Assembly (NCBI GenBank): GCA_965261915.1
Contig: CBDHDW010000013.1
Location: forward strand, 124,001 to 188,000
Direction of reading: 5' to 3'
Length of the DNA: 64,000 nt
Origin: JAIBDK01 sp965261915
GTDB lineage: Bacteria; Pseudomonadota; Gammaproteobacteria; Arenicellales; Poriferihabitantaceae
Positions 16,333-27,223 of this stretch are shown one piece after another. The notes beneath the pieces are model-generated. The model was not told where the DNA came from. It saw only the letters and a program-made list of their open reading frames with translations, and searched no databases. The stretch's first letter is position 1. Each line of letters begins with the position of its first letter. Both the position numbers and the translations under genes were made by a program.

Positions 16333-18225
16333 ATGACATTTGACGAAATCTACAATTACGCATGCGATGAACCAGAAAAATACTGGACAGAGCTTGCTGA
16401 AGAAATTCATTGGTATAAAAAATGGGACAAGGTGTTGGATGATACCGATGCGCCGTTTTACCGTTGGTTTACGGGTGGCGAAACCAATGTTTGCTATAAC
16501 GCCGTGGATATACACGTCGATCAGGGAAGAGGTAAACAGCTGGCTATTATCCACGATAGTCCAATTACCGGCAGCCAACAAAAGTTTAGCTACAAGCAAC
16601 TTCAGTCCAGAGTTGCGCGATTTGCCGGCGTGTTAAGCGCGCAGGGAGTCGGAAAGGGGGATCGCGTCATCCTCTATATGCCCATGGTTCCGGAAGCAGT
16701 CATTGGCATGTTGGCGTGTGCGCGGATCGGTGCTGTGCATTCCGTCGTTTTCGGCGGATTTGCTTCTAACGAGCTGGCAGTAAGAATCGATGACTGCCAG
16801 CCCAAAGTTATCGTTGCAGCATCCTGTGGGCTGGAGCCTGGCCGCATTGTTGAATACAAACCATTGCTTGATGCGGCGATCGATCTGTCCAGCCACAAAC
16901 CATCGAGCTGTATCATCTTGCAGCGCGAGCAGGCACGAGCGAATCTGGTCGAAGGTCGAGATGTGGACTGGGTTGATGCCGAAGAAGTTGCCGACGATGC
17001 CGATTGCGTTGCCGTTGCGGCCACTGACCCGTTGTATATCCTTTATACATCTGGAACAACGGGCCAGCCAAAAGGCGTAGTGCGTGATACTGCAGGTGGA
17101 ATTGTTGCATTAAAATGGACGATGAAAAATATTTACAACTCCCAACCGGGGGATGTTTACTGGGCCGCTTCCGACGTTGGCTGGGTGGTAGGGCATTCTT
17201 ATATCGTTTATGCGCCTCTGTTCAATGGAAACACCACAATTGTGTTTGAAGGCAAACCCGTCGGCACACCGGATCCCGGTGTATTCTGGCGAATTATTTC
17301 TGAGCATAACGTAAAGGTATTATTCACTGCACCCACGGCATTCCGGGCGATCAAAAAGGAAGATCCTTCAGGTGAGCACGTCAAAAAATATGATATATCC
17401 TGTCTTGAGTCGCTGTTTTTGGCGGGCGAACGAACTGACCCGGATACCTTGAATTGGGCTAAACAGCAACTGGGTGTGCCGATAATTGATCATTGGTGGC
17501 AAACTGAAACAGGGTGGTCGATTTGTTCGAACTGTTTGGGTATTGAGCCGCTGCCAATAAAGGATGGTTCGCCAACCAGACCTGTTCCGGGATGGCAGCT
17601 ACAAGCGCTGGACGAAGGTGGCAACGAAGTTGTCGCAGGGGATATTGCTGCACTGGTTGCAAAGCTGCCGCTCCCACCCGGAACTTTTCCTGCACTTTGG
17701 AACGCCAAAGAGCGCCATTTCGAATCCTATTTAAAAACATTTCCGGGCTACTACGAAACGGGTGATGCCGGATACATTGATGAAGATGGGTATGTATTTG
17801 TCATGTCAAGAACGGATGACGTAATTAATGTTGCAGGACATCGCCTGTCTACTGGTGCTATTGAGGATGTGTTAGCGTCGCATCCCGAGGTTGCTGAATG
17901 TGCGGTGATGGGAGTCAATGATGCACTAAAGGGTGAATTGCCTTTGGGCTGTCTTGTTATTAGCTCTGGGGTTGCGCGAGATGAAGCTGAAATTGCGGCC
18001 GAGTGTATCGCCCTTGTGCGCGAAAAAATCGGACCTGTGGCCGCGTTTAAACTGGCTACCGTGGTGAAACGGCTACCGAAAACCCGCTCAGGTAAAATTC
18101 TTCGCGGTACGATGAAAAAGATTGCCGACAATGAGCCCTGGAAAATGCCAGCCACCATCGACGATCCTGCGATACTTGATGAAATTACTGATTCGTTACA
18201 ATTGCTAGGTTATCCAAAAACATAA
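16333..18225 (+). CDS. prpE: Propionyl-CoA synthetase (PrpE-like, AMP-forming)
   Basis: Activates propionate or another short acid to its CoA ester through an acyl-adenylate. 630 residues from the ATG at 16333 (MTFDEIYNYACDEPEKYW); the frame is open further upstream to 16249, but that stretch is not family-like. Motifs: YTSGTTGQPKGVVRD (P-loop), WAASDVGWVVGHSYIVY, the PrpE-typical FEGKPVGTPDPGVFWR, WWQTETGW, ETGDAGYIDEDGY and KTRSGKILRGTMKKIAD with the catalytic and acetylation-prone Lys. It is followed after 3 bases by gshB. No prpB/C/D genes are in the window. Confidence 0.9.
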   Translation: MTFDEIYNYACDEPEKYWTELAEEIHWYKKWDKVLDDTDAPFYRWFTGGETNVCYNAVDIHVDQGRGKQLAIIHDSPITGSQQKFSYKQLQSRVARFAGVLSAQGVGKGDRVILYMPMVPEAVIGMLACARIGAVHSVVFGGFASNELAVRIDDCQPKVIVAASCGLEPGRIVEYKPLLDAAIDLSSHKPSSCIILQREQARANLVEGRDVDWVDAEEVADDADCVAVAATDPLYILYTSGTTGQPKGVVRDTAGGIVALKWTMKNIYNSQPGDVYWAASDVGWVVGHSYIVYAPLFNGNTTIVFEGKPVGTPDPGVFWRIISEHNVKVLFTAPTAFRAIKKEDPSGEHVKKYDISCLESLFLAGERTDPDTLNWAKQQLGVPIIDHWWQTETGWSICSNCLGIEPLPIKDGSPTRPVPGWQLQALDEGGNEVVAGDIAALVAKLPLPPGTFPALWNAKERHFESYLKTFPGYYETGDAGYIDEDGYVFVMSRTDDVINVAGHRLSTGAIEDVLASHPEVAECAVMGVNDALKGELPLGCLVISSGVARDEAEIAAECIALVREKIGPVAAFKLATVVKRLPKTRSGKILRGTMKKIADNEPWKMPATIDDPAILDEITDSLQLLGYPKT

Positions 18226-18228
18226 GCA

Positions 18229-19149
18229 ATGAAGCACGTATTTATTATGGATCCGCTGGACGGGGTCAAAGCGTGGAAAGACACGAGTTACTTCCTCATG
18301 CTCGCTTGCGTTCAGCGTGGACATGAAGTGTGCTATATGGATCAGCAGGATTTGTTGCTGAAGCATGACCAATTGCATGGAAAAATTAGCTGGCTTGAAG
18401 TTCATGAAGACAACGACAAACCTTTCACGATAGCTAAAAACGAAACCGTCAATCTGGCTAATATGGATGCAGTTTGGATCCGAACAGATCCGCCGTTTGA
18501 CCGCCGGTATTTTTATACGACGTTACTACTCGATTATTTGCCGCCAACGACCCGTGTTTTGAACCGCCCCGAAGGAATTCGCAACTGGAACGAAAAGCTC
18601 GCAGCGTTAAAATATCCACAGTACACGCCGTTAACCCGAGTAACGAATGACGTCGGCATTATCCGATCCTTTGCCAAGGATTGTGGGCGAATTACGCTCA
18701 AGCCGGTTGACGGCTTTGGCGGAAAAGGAATTCATTTTTTCTCGCCTGGTGAAGATGAGTCAGTATTAATTAAATCAACACACAATGGTCAGCATTGGGT
18801 CCTCGCGCAGGAATATCTGGCTGCCGCATCAGACGGCGATAAGCGTATATTATTACTAAATGGAGAGCCGTTAGGAGGAATATTGCGAGTCCATGCAGAC
18901 GGTGCTGAGCTAAATAATATGGATGCCGGTGGTGCCGCGAATCCAACAGCGCTGACACAGCGTGATTTGGAAATCTGCACTGCACTGAAATCGGGGTTAA
19001 TCGATCAAGGCGTATTCTTGGCGGGCATAGATATCATCGGCGATATGCTTATTGAGGTGAATGTTACCAGCCCCACCGGATTGCAGGAAATGAGTCGTTT
19101 TGACAGTAAAGACTATCATCATCAAATCATCGAGGCGCTGGAATCATGA
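18229..19149 (+). CDS. gshB: Glutathione synthetase (GshB-like)
   Basis: Joins gamma-glutamylcysteine and glycine using ATP. 306 residues, close to the 316 of E. coli GshB. MKHVFIMDPLDGVKAWKDTS matches the N-terminal domain, VWIRTDPPFD the substrate-binding turn, LKPVDGFGGKGIHFF the ATP-grasp loop and EVNVTSPTGLQEMSRF the metal and glycine site. The gene overlaps the start of the phosphoheptose isomerase gene by 4 bases, so the two are translationally coupled. A divergent relative acting on another gamma-glutamyl peptide cannot be excluded. Confidence 0.9.
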   Translation: MKHVFIMDPLDGVKAWKDTSYFLMLACVQRGHEVCYMDQQDLLLKHDQLHGKISWLEVHEDNDKPFTIAKNETVNLANMDAVWIRTDPPFDRRYFYTTLLLDYLPPTTRVLNRPEGIRNWNEKLAALKYPQYTPLTRVTNDVGIIRSFAKDCGRITLKPVDGFGGKGIHFFSPGEDESVLIKSTHNGQHWVLAQEYLAAASDGDKRILLLNGEPLGGILRVHADGAELNNMDAGGAANPTALTQRDLEICTALKSGLIDQGVFLAGIDIIGDMLIEVNVTSPTGLQEMSRFDSKDYHHQIIEALES

Positions 19150-19733
19150 AAGAGATCATAAACCATGCATTGGTCGAATCCAGAGAGGCACTGGATTATC
19201 TAATCTCGAATGGTCGATCAATCGGGGCAATTGAGGGGGCAGCTTCAATTATGACTCAATGCCTGAAGAGTGGCAGGGCAATTTACAGCTGCGGCAATGG
19301 AGGCTCAATGAGTGACGCTATGCATTTCGCCGAAGAGCTAACAGGGCGTTATCGTGATGACCGAAAGGGTCTGTCGGCAACGGCCATAAGTGATCCAGGA
19401 CATATAAGCTGTGTCGCCAATGATTTTGGTTATGAATATATCTTTTCCAGATATCTTGAAGCGCGAGCGCAAAGTGGTGATGTACTACTCGCAATCAGCA
19501 CCAGTGGTTCAAGCAAGAATGTCATTAAAGCCGCAGAATACGCCAACCAAAATGGTATATCGGTAATTGGATTAACCGGTAAAGCGGGGTCCGATCTGGG
19601 CGACCTCGCTGACATTAATATTTCAACGGTTGATTATCGATATGCTGACAAGGCACAAGAATTACACATTAAAATCATTCATATTTTGATTCAATTAATC
19701 GAGCGAGAATTTTTTCCCGAAAATTATGAATAA
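19146..19733 (+). CDS. gmhA: Phosphoheptose isomerase (GmhA-like, SIS domain)
   Basis: Converts sedoheptulose 7-phosphate to D-glycero-D-manno-heptose 7-phosphate for the LPS inner core. A single SIS domain of 195 residues. CGNGGSMSDAMHFAEELTGRY and ISTSGSSKNVIKA are the sugar-phosphate binding loops; ANDFGYEYIFSRYLEA and the C-terminal QELHIKIIHILIQLIE are typical of GmhA. DiaA-like paralogues share the fold; heptose isomerase is favoured by these motifs. Translationally coupled to gshB. Confidence 0.87.
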   Translation: MKEIINHALVESREALDYLISNGRSIGAIEGAASIMTQCLKSGRAIYSCGNGGSMSDAMHFAEELTGRYRDDRKGLSATAISDPGHISCVANDFGYEYIFSRYLEARAQSGDVLLAISTSGSSKNVIKAAEYANQNGISVIGLTGKAGSDLGDLADINISTVDYRYADKAQELHIKIIHILIQLIEREFFPENYE

Positions 19734-19792
19734 CATCAGCATTCCTGATCGTGATTTCGCCGCCTGGTTCTCGGTTTTGTAATGACCTGGGA

Positions 19793-19939
19793 TCAGTAAG
19801 CCGGTATACGCTTTGGCGAAAACCAGAATCCAAATAGCCGTTCCAGCAGTACAATACCAACTACCAAAATCGCCAGATTGGTGACTGTGATCTTTAACAG
19901 TTTGATTTTTCGGGAGGGAGAAAAACTTGATTTTTTTAG
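19793..19939 (-). pseudogene. Coding-like remnant with a membrane segment, unidentified
   Basis: The minus strand is open without a start codon from 19939 to a TGA at 19793-19795. It encodes a basic stretch, a strong hydrophobic helix (TNLAILVVGIVLLERLFGFW) and FSPKRIPAY. This pattern resembles the N-terminal anchor of secreted SGNH-type hydrolases. No ribosome binding site or full gene is present. The 310-base gap (19734-20043) otherwise holds the upstream region of the oxoprolinase gene. Confidence 0.3.
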
Positions 19940-20043
19940 TTAAACTTTTTATCGTACGCTAGTATAAAATTGCCGGATTCGTACTGCATGACAATCTACA
20001 TGTGGCGCGCTGAAGTTTACAATAATGGGGGCTAATTAATTTC

Positions 20044-23000
20044 ATGAATACAACAAAAACTCAAGATAAATGGGAATTCTGGATTGATCGTGGTGGCACG
20101 TTTACTGATATTGTTGCGCGTGATCCCGAGGGTGAGGTGCTGACGCATAAATTGCTGTCGGAAAATCCGGACCAGTACCGGGATGCTGCGATACAGGGGA
20201 TTAAGGATATCCTGGGTGTAGAGCGAGGCGACCGACTGCCTGCTGACAAAATTGCCGCAGTGAAGATGGGAACCACGGTGGCGACTAATGCATTACTGGA
20301 GCGCGAGGGGGAAGATACCCTGCTCGTGACCACGATGGGGTTTCGTGATCAGCTGCGTATCGGATACCAGACCCGCCCGGATTTATTTGCGTTGAATATT
20401 GTTTTACCGGAAATGCTGTATCGGGATGTCCTCGAAGTTCGAGAGCGAATTGATGCGCAGGGAAGAGTGCTGCGAGAACTTAATGCTGCTCAAGCAAAAA
20501 CGGATTTACAGCATTTTTACGACAATGGATATCGTTGTATAGCCATCGCACTGATGCATGGATATCGCTATCATGCGCATGAGCTGGAGATCGAGAAACT
20601 AGCCGATGAAATCGGTTTCACGCAAATATCGGTTAGTCACAAGGTCAGTCCACTAATGAAATTGGTGTCACGCGGCGATACCACAGTGGTAGATGCGTAT
20701 CTTTCACCAATTTTACGTCGCTATGTTAATCAGGTGTCTTCTGAGCTGGACGGGCTGGAAGATAACGGCGGAAAACTGATGTTCATGCGTTCAAATGGAG
20801 GACTAACCGATGCCCATTTCTTCCAGGGAAAAGATGCGATTTTGTCTGGCCCTGCAGGTGGTGTGGTAGGAATGGCAAGGGTCAGCGAAGCCACTGGAAT
20901 CAGCAGTGTAATCGGGTTCGATATGGGCGGCACATCCACCGATGTAAGTCACTACAATGGTGAATTTGAAAAAGCGTTTGAAACCAATGTCGCTGGCGTT
21001 CGTCTGCGGGCACCAATGATGATGATCCATACGGTCGCTGCCGGCGGCGGTTCAATTTTACATTTCGATGGTGCCAGATATCGCGTTGGTCCGAATTCAG
21101 CGGGAGCAAATCCGGGACCATCCTGCTACCGAAACGGTGGACCGTTAGCGATCACCGACTGCAATGTCATGGTGGGAAAATTACAACCCGATCTGTTTCC
21201 AAATGTGTTTGGTGAAAACGCCGACAGCCCGCTGGATACCGGGCTGGTAAAACAGCAATTTCAGGCATTGGCCGAGAGAATTGAAGTGGATACTGGTGAC
21301 CGGAAGTCGCCCGAGCAGGTGGCCGCAGGATTCCTTGCCATTGCTGTAGAAAATATGGCGAATGCTATCAAAAAGATATCCGTGCAACGCGGATATGATG
21401 TATCGGAATATACGTTATGCTGTTTTGGGGGAGCTGGCGGCCAACATGCCTGCCTGGTAGCGGATACCCTGGCTATGAAGCAGATACTGATTCATCCATT
21501 TTCTGGCGTTTTGTCTGCATATGGTATGGGACTTGCTGATACCGTAGTAGACCGCCAACGTGCAATTGAATCCATTTTAAATAATGATCTGATAGCGATT
21601 CTGGCCAGTCATTTGGATGAAATACAGACTGAAGGAACTGATGAGCTTAAACAGCAAGGTGATGATTGCACTTCACTAACCTTTAATCGGCTGTTACACA
21701 TTCGTTACCAGGGGTCCGATACGGCACTCATTGTGCCCTTTGGTTCGCTCGAAAATGTCAAAGCCCGATTTGAATCTGTCCACAAGATGCGTTTTGGATT
21801 TGTTTCTCCGGAAAAGGATTTGGTGATTGAATCAATTCAGGTGGAAGTGATATCCGCTGCCAAGCCCTCGCAGGTTAAGTACTCGGTGCGAACATCTACT
21901 GATCCTGACGAGCAAAGTCGTGAAGAAGCTACGCACAAGTGCTTTATGGAAGGTGAGTGGCGAGAAACCCCATTTTACCAGCGCGAAGCATTGTTGGAAG
22001 GGAAGCCTGTCAATGGTCCCGCCGTCGTTCTCGATCCTACTGGGACGCTGGTTGTTGAACCGGGCTGGCGGGCAATGCTGAAAGAAGATAATAATCTTCT
22101 CTTAGAACGTTACATAGAACGGCAAGAGATGCTTGCCATTGGTACTGATGTTGATCCGGTAATGCTGGAGATTTTCAACAATTTGTTTATGTCCATTGCC
22201 GAGCAAATGGGTTCTGTTCTGGAAAATACCGCGGCATCGGTCAATATTAAAGAACGGCTGGATTTTTCCTGTGCGATCTTTGATCCTACGGGTGCCCTGG
22301 TAGCGAATGCGCCTCATATGCCGGTACATCTGGGCTCTATGGGCGAAAGTATCAAAACCGTCATTCGGGAACGTGGCGATAGCATTCGTCCTGGTGACGC
22401 CTATATTCTAAACGCGCCCTATAACGGCGGTACCCATTTACCCGACGTCACCATCATTAAACCTGTCTTTACCGACTCAGGTGAAATTCTGTTTTATGTG
22501 GCATCGCGCGGACATCATGCTGATATTGGCGGTACCACGCCGGGCTCGGCACCTGCCGATTCCACCAGCATTGAACAGGAAGGTGTCGTGCTGGATAACG
22601 TAAAAGTAGTAGAAAATGATCTGTTTCTCGAGCACGAGATCAGAAAACATCTGGCTTCAGGTGAATGGCCGGCGCGGAATCCTGATATGAATATTGCCGA
22701 TTTCAAAGCCCAGCTTGCTGCATGTGAAAAGGGTGCGCAGGAATTGGTAAAAATGGCACAACACTATGGAGTTGATACTGTTCACGCCTATATGCAGCAC
22801 GTCCAGGACAATGCAGAAGAATCTGTGAGACGCGTACTCAGCGCCCTTCAAGACGGTGAATTTACCTACAAGATGGATGATGGGCACCAGATTTCTGTTG
22901 CCATCAGGGTAGACCAGAAAAACCGTAAAGCGGTGGTTGACTTTAGCGGCACTAGTCCCCAGCATCCCGGCAATTTCAATGCTCCCACAGCGGTCGTACG

Positions 23001-23679
23001 CGCAGCAGTCTTATATGTCTTCCGTTGTTTGGTTGATGACAATATTCCGTTGAATGAGGGATGCCTGAAACCGATGGATATTATTATTCCTGAGAATTCG
23101 ATGATTAGCCCTCAATATCCTGCAGCGGTTATTGCCGGAAATGTAGAGACGTCGCAGTATCTGGTGGATACGTTGTTTGGTGCCGTGGGTGCGGTAGCAG
23201 CAGCACAGGGTACGATGAATAATTTTATCTGGGGAAATGAAACGCATCAGTATTATGAAACCATCTGCGGTGGCGCAGGGGCAACGTCTTCCGCAAACGG
23301 TACAGATGCCGTGCATACCCATATGACAAATTCTCGCCTAACTGATCCCGAGGTCCTCGAATGGCGCTTTCCAGTCGTTTTAGAGTCTTTTGATATCCGT
23401 AGAGGTTCGGGAGGTTCAGGACGCTACAAAGGAGGAGACGGTGTGGTTCGGCAGGTACGATTTCTTCAGCGTATGACCGCGAACATTCTTTCCGGGCATC
23501 GCGAGGTTCCGCCTTATGGCTTGCAGGGAGGTGGAAGCGGTGCGGTGGGAATCAATTCAGTCATTCGTTCAGACGGAGAAGTTATGCGTTTGTCCGGAAC
23601 TGATCAGGTCGAGTTATATCCTGATGATGTTGTTGTTATCGAGACTCCTGGCGGTGGTGGCTACGGTGATTCGGAATAA
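20044..23679 (+). CDS. 5-Oxoprolinase (ATP-hydrolysing), fused HyuA-HyuB type
   Basis: Opens 5-oxo-L-proline to glutamate with ATP, a step of glutathione turnover. 1211 residues with the HyuA-like half first (about 1-690: [46 protein letters not shown]) and the HyuB-like half from about 700 ([42 protein letters not shown]). Fusion, length and the DRGGTFTD opening favour eukaryotic-type OPLAH over two-subunit hydantoinases, but N-methylhydantoinase or acetophenone carboxylase relatives cannot be excluded by motif alone. The nearby gshB supports the glutathione assignment. Confidence 0.9.
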   Translation: MNTTKTQDKWEFWIDRGGTFTDIVARDPEGEVLTHKLLSENPDQYRDAAIQGIKDILGVERGDRLPADKIAAVKMGTTVATNALLEREGEDTLLVTTMGFRDQLRIGYQTRPDLFALNIVLPEMLYRDVLEVRERIDAQGRVLRELNAAQAKTDLQHFYDNGYRCIAIALMHGYRYHAHELEIEKLADEIGFTQISVSHKVSPLMKLVSRGDTTVVDAYLSPILRRYVNQVSSELDGLEDNGGKLMFMRSNGGLTDAHFFQGKDAILSGPAGGVVGMARVSEATGISSVIGFDMGGTSTDVSHYNGEFEKAFETNVAGVRLRAPMMMIHTVAAGGGSILHFDGARYRVGPNSAGANPGPSCYRNGGPLAITDCNVMVGKLQPDLFPNVFGENADSPLDTGLVKQQFQALAERIEVDTGDRKSPEQVAAGFLAIAVENMANAIKKISVQRGYDVSEYTLCCFGGAGGQHACLVADTLAMKQILIHPFSGVLSAYGMGLADTVVDRQRAIESILNNDLIAILASHLDEIQTEGTDELKQQGDDCTSLTFNRLLHIRYQGSDTALIVPFGSLENVKARFESVHKMRFGFVSPEKDLVIESIQVEVISAAKPSQVKYSVRTSTDPDEQSREEATHKCFMEGEWRETPFYQREALLEGKPVNGPAVVLDPTGTLVVEPGWRAMLKEDNNLLLERYIERQEMLAIGTDVDPVMLEIFNNLFMSIAEQMGSVLENTAASVNIKERLDFSCAIFDPTGALVANAPHMPVHLGSMGESIKTVIRERGDSIRPGDAYILNAPYNGGTHLPDVTIIKPVFTDSGEILFYVASRGHHADIGGTTPGSAPADSTSIEQEGVVLDNVKVVENDLFLEHEIRKHLASGEWPARNPDMNIADFKAQLAACEKGAQELVKMAQHYGVDTVHAYMQHVQDNAEESVRRVLSALQDGEFTYKMDDGHQISVAIRVDQKNRKAVVDFSGTSPQHPGNFNAPTAVVRAAVLYVFRCLVDDNIPLNEGCLKPMDIIIPENSMISPQYPAAVIAGNVETSQYLVDTLFGAVGAVAAAQGTMNNFIWGNETHQYYETICGGAGATSSANGTDAVHTHMTNSRLTDPEVLEWRFPVVLESFDIRRGSGGSGRYKGGDGVVRQVRFLQRMTANILSGHREVPPYGLQGGGSGAVGINSVIRSDGEVMRLSGTDQVELYPDDVVVIETPGGGGYGDSE

Positions 23680-23752
23680 ACACATTTCCGGTCTGTGATT
23701 TAACCTGTTTTTGTAAAATCTGTCGCCTCATTTTTTATGGTATTGTTTAACG

Positions 23753-24583
23753 ATGTTATTGTTTTTACGCGCGACCCGTCGGCTGCTTGCCGCCGCGATA
23801 TTGCTGACTATGCCGATGCAGTATGTGGTTGCCGCAGGAGAGTCGGGTGTGATTTATCTGGCGACGACCACCAGCACAGAAAATTCAGGCCTGTTGAAAT
23901 ACATTATTCCGCAATGGCAGTCTGATACGGGTTTGGAAATACGTACCGTCGCAGTAGGTACCGGAAAAGCGTTAAAGCTTGGTATGGCTGGCGATGTTGA
24001 TATTGTCATGGTTCATGCACGGCAAGCTGAACTTGATTTTATTGAACAGGGTTATGGTGTCGATCGAACGGAAATCATGTACAACGATTTTGTTGTTGTT
24101 GGCCCTATTAACGATGCTTTGGACCTGTCGAACTCGATTTCGGCAATTGATGCGTTTTCGGTAATGGCAGAGGCCGAAGTTTTATTTTTTTCGCGCGGCG
24201 ATGATTCTGGTACGCACAAAAAAGAAACCAGCCTTTGGTCAATGGCCAATGTTGTTCCTAACGGCAACTGGTATCGGGAAGTTGGGCAGGGTATGGGTAA
24301 GACATTACAAATAACGGCAGAACTGGGCGGCTACACGATGACTGATCGCGGAACATGGCTGTCGCTGGGAGATCAACTGCCACTCAAAATAGTTTATCAA
24401 GGCGACCCGCCATTATTTAATCAATACAGCATTATGGCAGTCAATCCAGAACGCCATAGCGTGAATTATAAAGGTGCGAAAAAATTGATCGGCTGGATTT
24501 CATCAGAAAAAGGGCAAACGATGATCGCCGAGTACCAGATTAACGGTACCAAGCTATTTGCTCCAAACGCAATTCAGAATTAG
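23753..24583 (+). CDS. Tungstate-binding periplasmic protein (TupA-like), orphan
   Basis: A secreted 276-residue solute-binding protein. Residues 1-27 form a signal peptide (LLAAAILLTMPMQYVVA). The oxyanion-binding TTTSTENSGLL follows directly and matches the TupA TTTS motif; GDVDIVMVHARQAE, SRGDDSGTHKKE and TMTDRGTWLSL are further family landmarks. TupA hands tungstate to TupB and TupC, but neither a permease nor an ATPase gene follows: the next gene is yceI on the opposite strand. Partner genes must lie elsewhere or be lost. Confidence 0.85.
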   Translation: MLLFLRATRRLLAAAILLTMPMQYVVAAGESGVIYLATTTSTENSGLLKYIIPQWQSDTGLEIRTVAVGTGKALKLGMAGDVDIVMVHARQAELDFIEQGYGVDRTEIMYNDFVVVGPINDALDLSNSISAIDAFSVMAEAEVLFFSRGDDSGTHKKETSLWSMANVVPNGNWYREVGQGMGKTLQITAELGGYTMTDRGTWLSLGDQLPLKIVYQGDPPLFNQYSIMAVNPERHSVNYKGAKKLIGWISSEKGQTMIAEYQINGTKLFAPNAIQN

Positions 24584-24786
24584 GGAATGGAGCGGGTTAA
24601 CCGCGTGTATCCGTCTGCGGCCAAATGGGGATGCGTAGATTAAGTGGAATAGTGCGCATAACCGAGATTATCGAAGGTTGCATTGGCTATAAATACCGTT
24701 CCATTAAAAAATAAAGCGAATGGCGAGCCAGGTGCAAAACAGGGAAATAATTGTCGATGCTACTTCTGTTGCGCTGAAAACCAGAA

Positions 24787-25353
24787 TTATTGTTTAATGC
24801 CCTCGACGATAACCCGTATTTCTACATCTCCTACCCAGTCCGGCATACCAAAATCTTCTGCTGAAACGGTCGTGGTGGCTTCTAATCCTCGACGATAACC
24901 ACCCCACGGATCTTTGCCGTGGCCAATATGGCGCCCATCCAATGTGACTGACTGTGTGACACCATGAAGGTCGAGATCACCAGTAATAGCGATGCGGTCA
25001 TCAGCAGCTTCACTTACACTGGTGCTGTTAAACGCGATGGTGGGAAATTTTCCGACATCAAAGAAATCGCCGCTTTTTAGATGCTTGTCACGTTCCGCAT
25101 GATTGGTATCTACGCTGGCAACATCGATGGTGACGCTAACGCTGGCTGACGCAGGATCTGCTTCGTCGTAGCTAAAAGTGCCCTCAAACGTATTGAATCG
25201 ACCCGCGACGTATGAGTACCCAAGGTGAGTTGCCTTGAACTCTACCGAAGCGTGTGAGTCTTTCGTGTCGATAACATAGTCTTCTGCAATTGCGTTATAT
25301 GAAACTGCCGCAGCGACAACAATGGATAACGCCAGATTTTCTATCACTTTCAT
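24787..25353 (-). CDS. YceI-family periplasmic lipid-binding protein
   Basis: A lipocalin-like barrel that binds isoprenoid lipids in the periplasm. The ATG at 25353 (MKVIENLALSIVVAAAVSYNAIA) is preferred over the frame start at 25377, because GGGAG lies seven bases upstream and a signal peptide begins there. The mature part has YVIDTKDSHASVEFKATHLG, RFNTFEGTFSYD, ERDKHLKSGDFFDVGKFPTI and the C-terminal VGDVEIRVIVEGIKQ, all typical. 188 residues, the usual length. Confidence 0.93.
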   Translation of the reverse strand: MKVIENLALSIVVAAAVSYNAIAEDYVIDTKDSHASVEFKATHLGYSYVAGRFNTFEGTFSYDEADPASASVSVTIDVASVDTNHAERDKHLKSGDFFDVGKFPTIAFNSTSVSEAADDRIAITGDLDLHGVTQSVTLDGRHIGHGKDPWGGYRRGLEATTTVSAEDFGMPDWVGDVEIRVIVEGIKQ

Positions 25354-25471
25354 GTTCAGTCTCCCAATAGTTGACAATACGATTTTAATGTAATTTTGAT
25401 CAAAAAGGAATAAAAGTTAGATAGCAGATCCGTGTTGCGACACTACGTATTTACAAAAGTGCCAACATTAC

Positions 25472-27223
25472 TTAAGCTGGCTCTTCAATTCCTGGATAAA
25501 GCGCAGGTAAAGAAGCTGCCCGATCGGGTTTATGGGTTTTGCCGCTATTCAAATATTCCTGAAATGATGAGTGCAGTGCCTGCCCTGACCAATTGGCTTC
25601 AGATTCGGCATAAGAAGTGGTATGTAAATCCGCAATTGCATTACGCAAACGCCGCTGAGTGATATCCCGTGAGATGTCCAGCAAGCCGTAATATCGTCGG
25701 TTTGGCCAGTTTCTTCCGGCCCACTTAATCAGGTTTTCTCGGGCCTTGATGGAATCATTGGCTTTACAGGCGCTTAAAATGTGCGATTCCAGCTTTTTTG
25801 CTGCAACTACTCTTGCTTCTTTCTGGCTTTCCCCGGGAACGCGTTGATTTGTTTTACGCTTTTCTATAACCAGTAATACAAATGTGCCGAACCATGCACA
25901 AAACAGCACCCCGATAACGATCAAAAGGCCATTCGAACCGGAGTTGCTTTCCTGTAGTGCAAAATCACTCTCCTGATTTTCGGGTGTCACTGATGCTTTA
26001 TTTTGTGGATTTTGAGTGCTGTTCGCGGTTAATGCATCTGTCTTGGGCAGCGCTACGTTAATGGTGCGGGCAGGTAGCGAGGCAACCTGAGGTGAGTCAG
26101 TTTCGATATCCCACCAATCAATTTTAATTCCTGGCAATTGAATATTATCTTTTCCGTTACCAATGATGGCGATGCTTTGGGTGACGCTTGAGACGATAGT
26201 TCCCTCTATTAGCTGCGTCTGCCGTATAGGTTTGTCTGGATATTGCTTGAATGCATCGGTGTCTGGAAAACCGATATCAGGTAACTGTCCCGCACTTAAT
26301 CCGGTTGCTTCAAGTTTTAGCTTTATTGTAAACGGCTGACCTGCTTCGGTTGTACTTGCGGTCGCTGATAGATCCTCGATAGTGAGACTGGTTGCCGGCA
26401 GCCAGGTACGGCCTTCGAACGCTTTGTCGGGAGGATTTACCTTAAGAGATAACGGCTTTGATCGAGCGGAAATACGAGTGCCCTGGTTAAACAAATTACC
26501 AAAAACATTGTTGCCGCCCGCGGTGTTTGCTCGAGCCTGAACAATACCCTGAAAACGGATAGCGGGTAGGGTTATGGTGCCGCTAGCAGTTGGAAATAAA
26601 GCATATTGTCTTTCAACAACCTGATAGTTTCGGCCGTTTACCCGCTCTTGATACTGTTTGTCCTGACCCATGCGGCGGGCTTCGAGGTTCTCTGCAGTTG
26701 GATCGGTTAATGATCCGTCAAGTAGCGCAACATCCAGATAGAGTTTTATTGTCGCGAGGGTTTGCTGCTGTACGTAAACACGGTCTTTGTCGAGCGTAAA
26801 ATCAACAAAGACATCCGCTGCATCGCCAGCACCTGCTGTAGGTTCGGCTAGAACCGTCAATCGTAGTGGTCGCGTCCTGTCATTTCCAACCGTGATTGGT
26901 GGAATGGTAAAAGAACCGGGCGATTTTGGCTCGATTTCGACAACCCATGTTTTCTCAGTGGTTTGATTACCGTTGATTATGGATACGTTCTGGCTCGTTG
27001 AAGTTCCCAGAATAGAAAAATTATGTTCAAGGACGGATAAATCAGGTGAGATAGTGCCATCAATGTTGTCGGATTTGATTATTAACCGTGCAGATTGCAA
27101 AACATTAATCGTATCCCGGTTCAAAACGGCGGATGAGTCTGCAAGCGTATGCGTGGTCGCAAGCATTAGTAACCATGCTGAAATACGGATAAGTAATAGC
27201 ATGATGCCTCGATCAATTACCAT
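25472..27223 (-). CDS. batD: BatD-like protein
   Basis: A 583-residue membrane-anchored protein of the Bat operon. It has an N-terminal signal or membrane segment (LLLIRISAWLLMLATTHTLA), tandem beta-sandwich regions (about 30-400) including KTWVVEIEPKSPGSFTIPPI, one C-terminal transmembrane helix (GLLIVIGVLFCAWFGTFVLLVI near residue 435) and a cytoplasmic tail of about 125 residues. Bat proteins are linked to envelope stress or aerotolerance, and their mechanism is unclear. It overlaps the upstream batB gene by 7 bases. Confidence 0.85.
   Translation of the reverse strand: MVIDRGIMLLLIRISAWLLMLATTHTLADSSAVLNRDTINVLQSARLIIKSDNIDGTISPDLSVLEHNFSILGTSTSQNVSIINGNQTTEKTWVVEIEPKSPGSFTIPPITVGNDRTRPLRLTVLAEPTAGAGDAADVFVDFTLDKDRVYVQQQTLATIKLYLDVALLDGSLTDPTAENLEARRMGQDKQYQERVNGRNYQVVERQYALFPTASGTITLPAIRFQGIVQARANTAGGNNVFGNLFNQGTRISARSKPLSLKVNPPDKAFEGRTWLPATSLTIEDLSATASTTEAGQPFTIKLKLEATGLSAGQLPDIGFPDTDAFKQYPDKPIRQTQLIEGTIVSSVTQSIAIIGNGKDNIQLPGIKIDWWDIETDSPQVASLPARTINVALPKTDALTANSTQNPQNKASVTPENQESDFALQESNSGSNGLLIVIGVLFCAWFGTFVLLVIEKRKTNQRVPGESQKEARVVAAKKLESHILSACKANDSIKARENLIKWAGRNWPNRRYYGLLDISRDITQRRLRNAIADLHTTSYAESEANWSGQALHSSFQEYLNSGKTHKPDRAASLPALYPGIEEPA

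Noticed and set aside
24584..24786. Short hydrophobic minus-strand stretch resembling the first helix of a transporter
   Set aside because: Only about 20 residues, with no start codon and a stop soon after; too little to call a gene or remnant.
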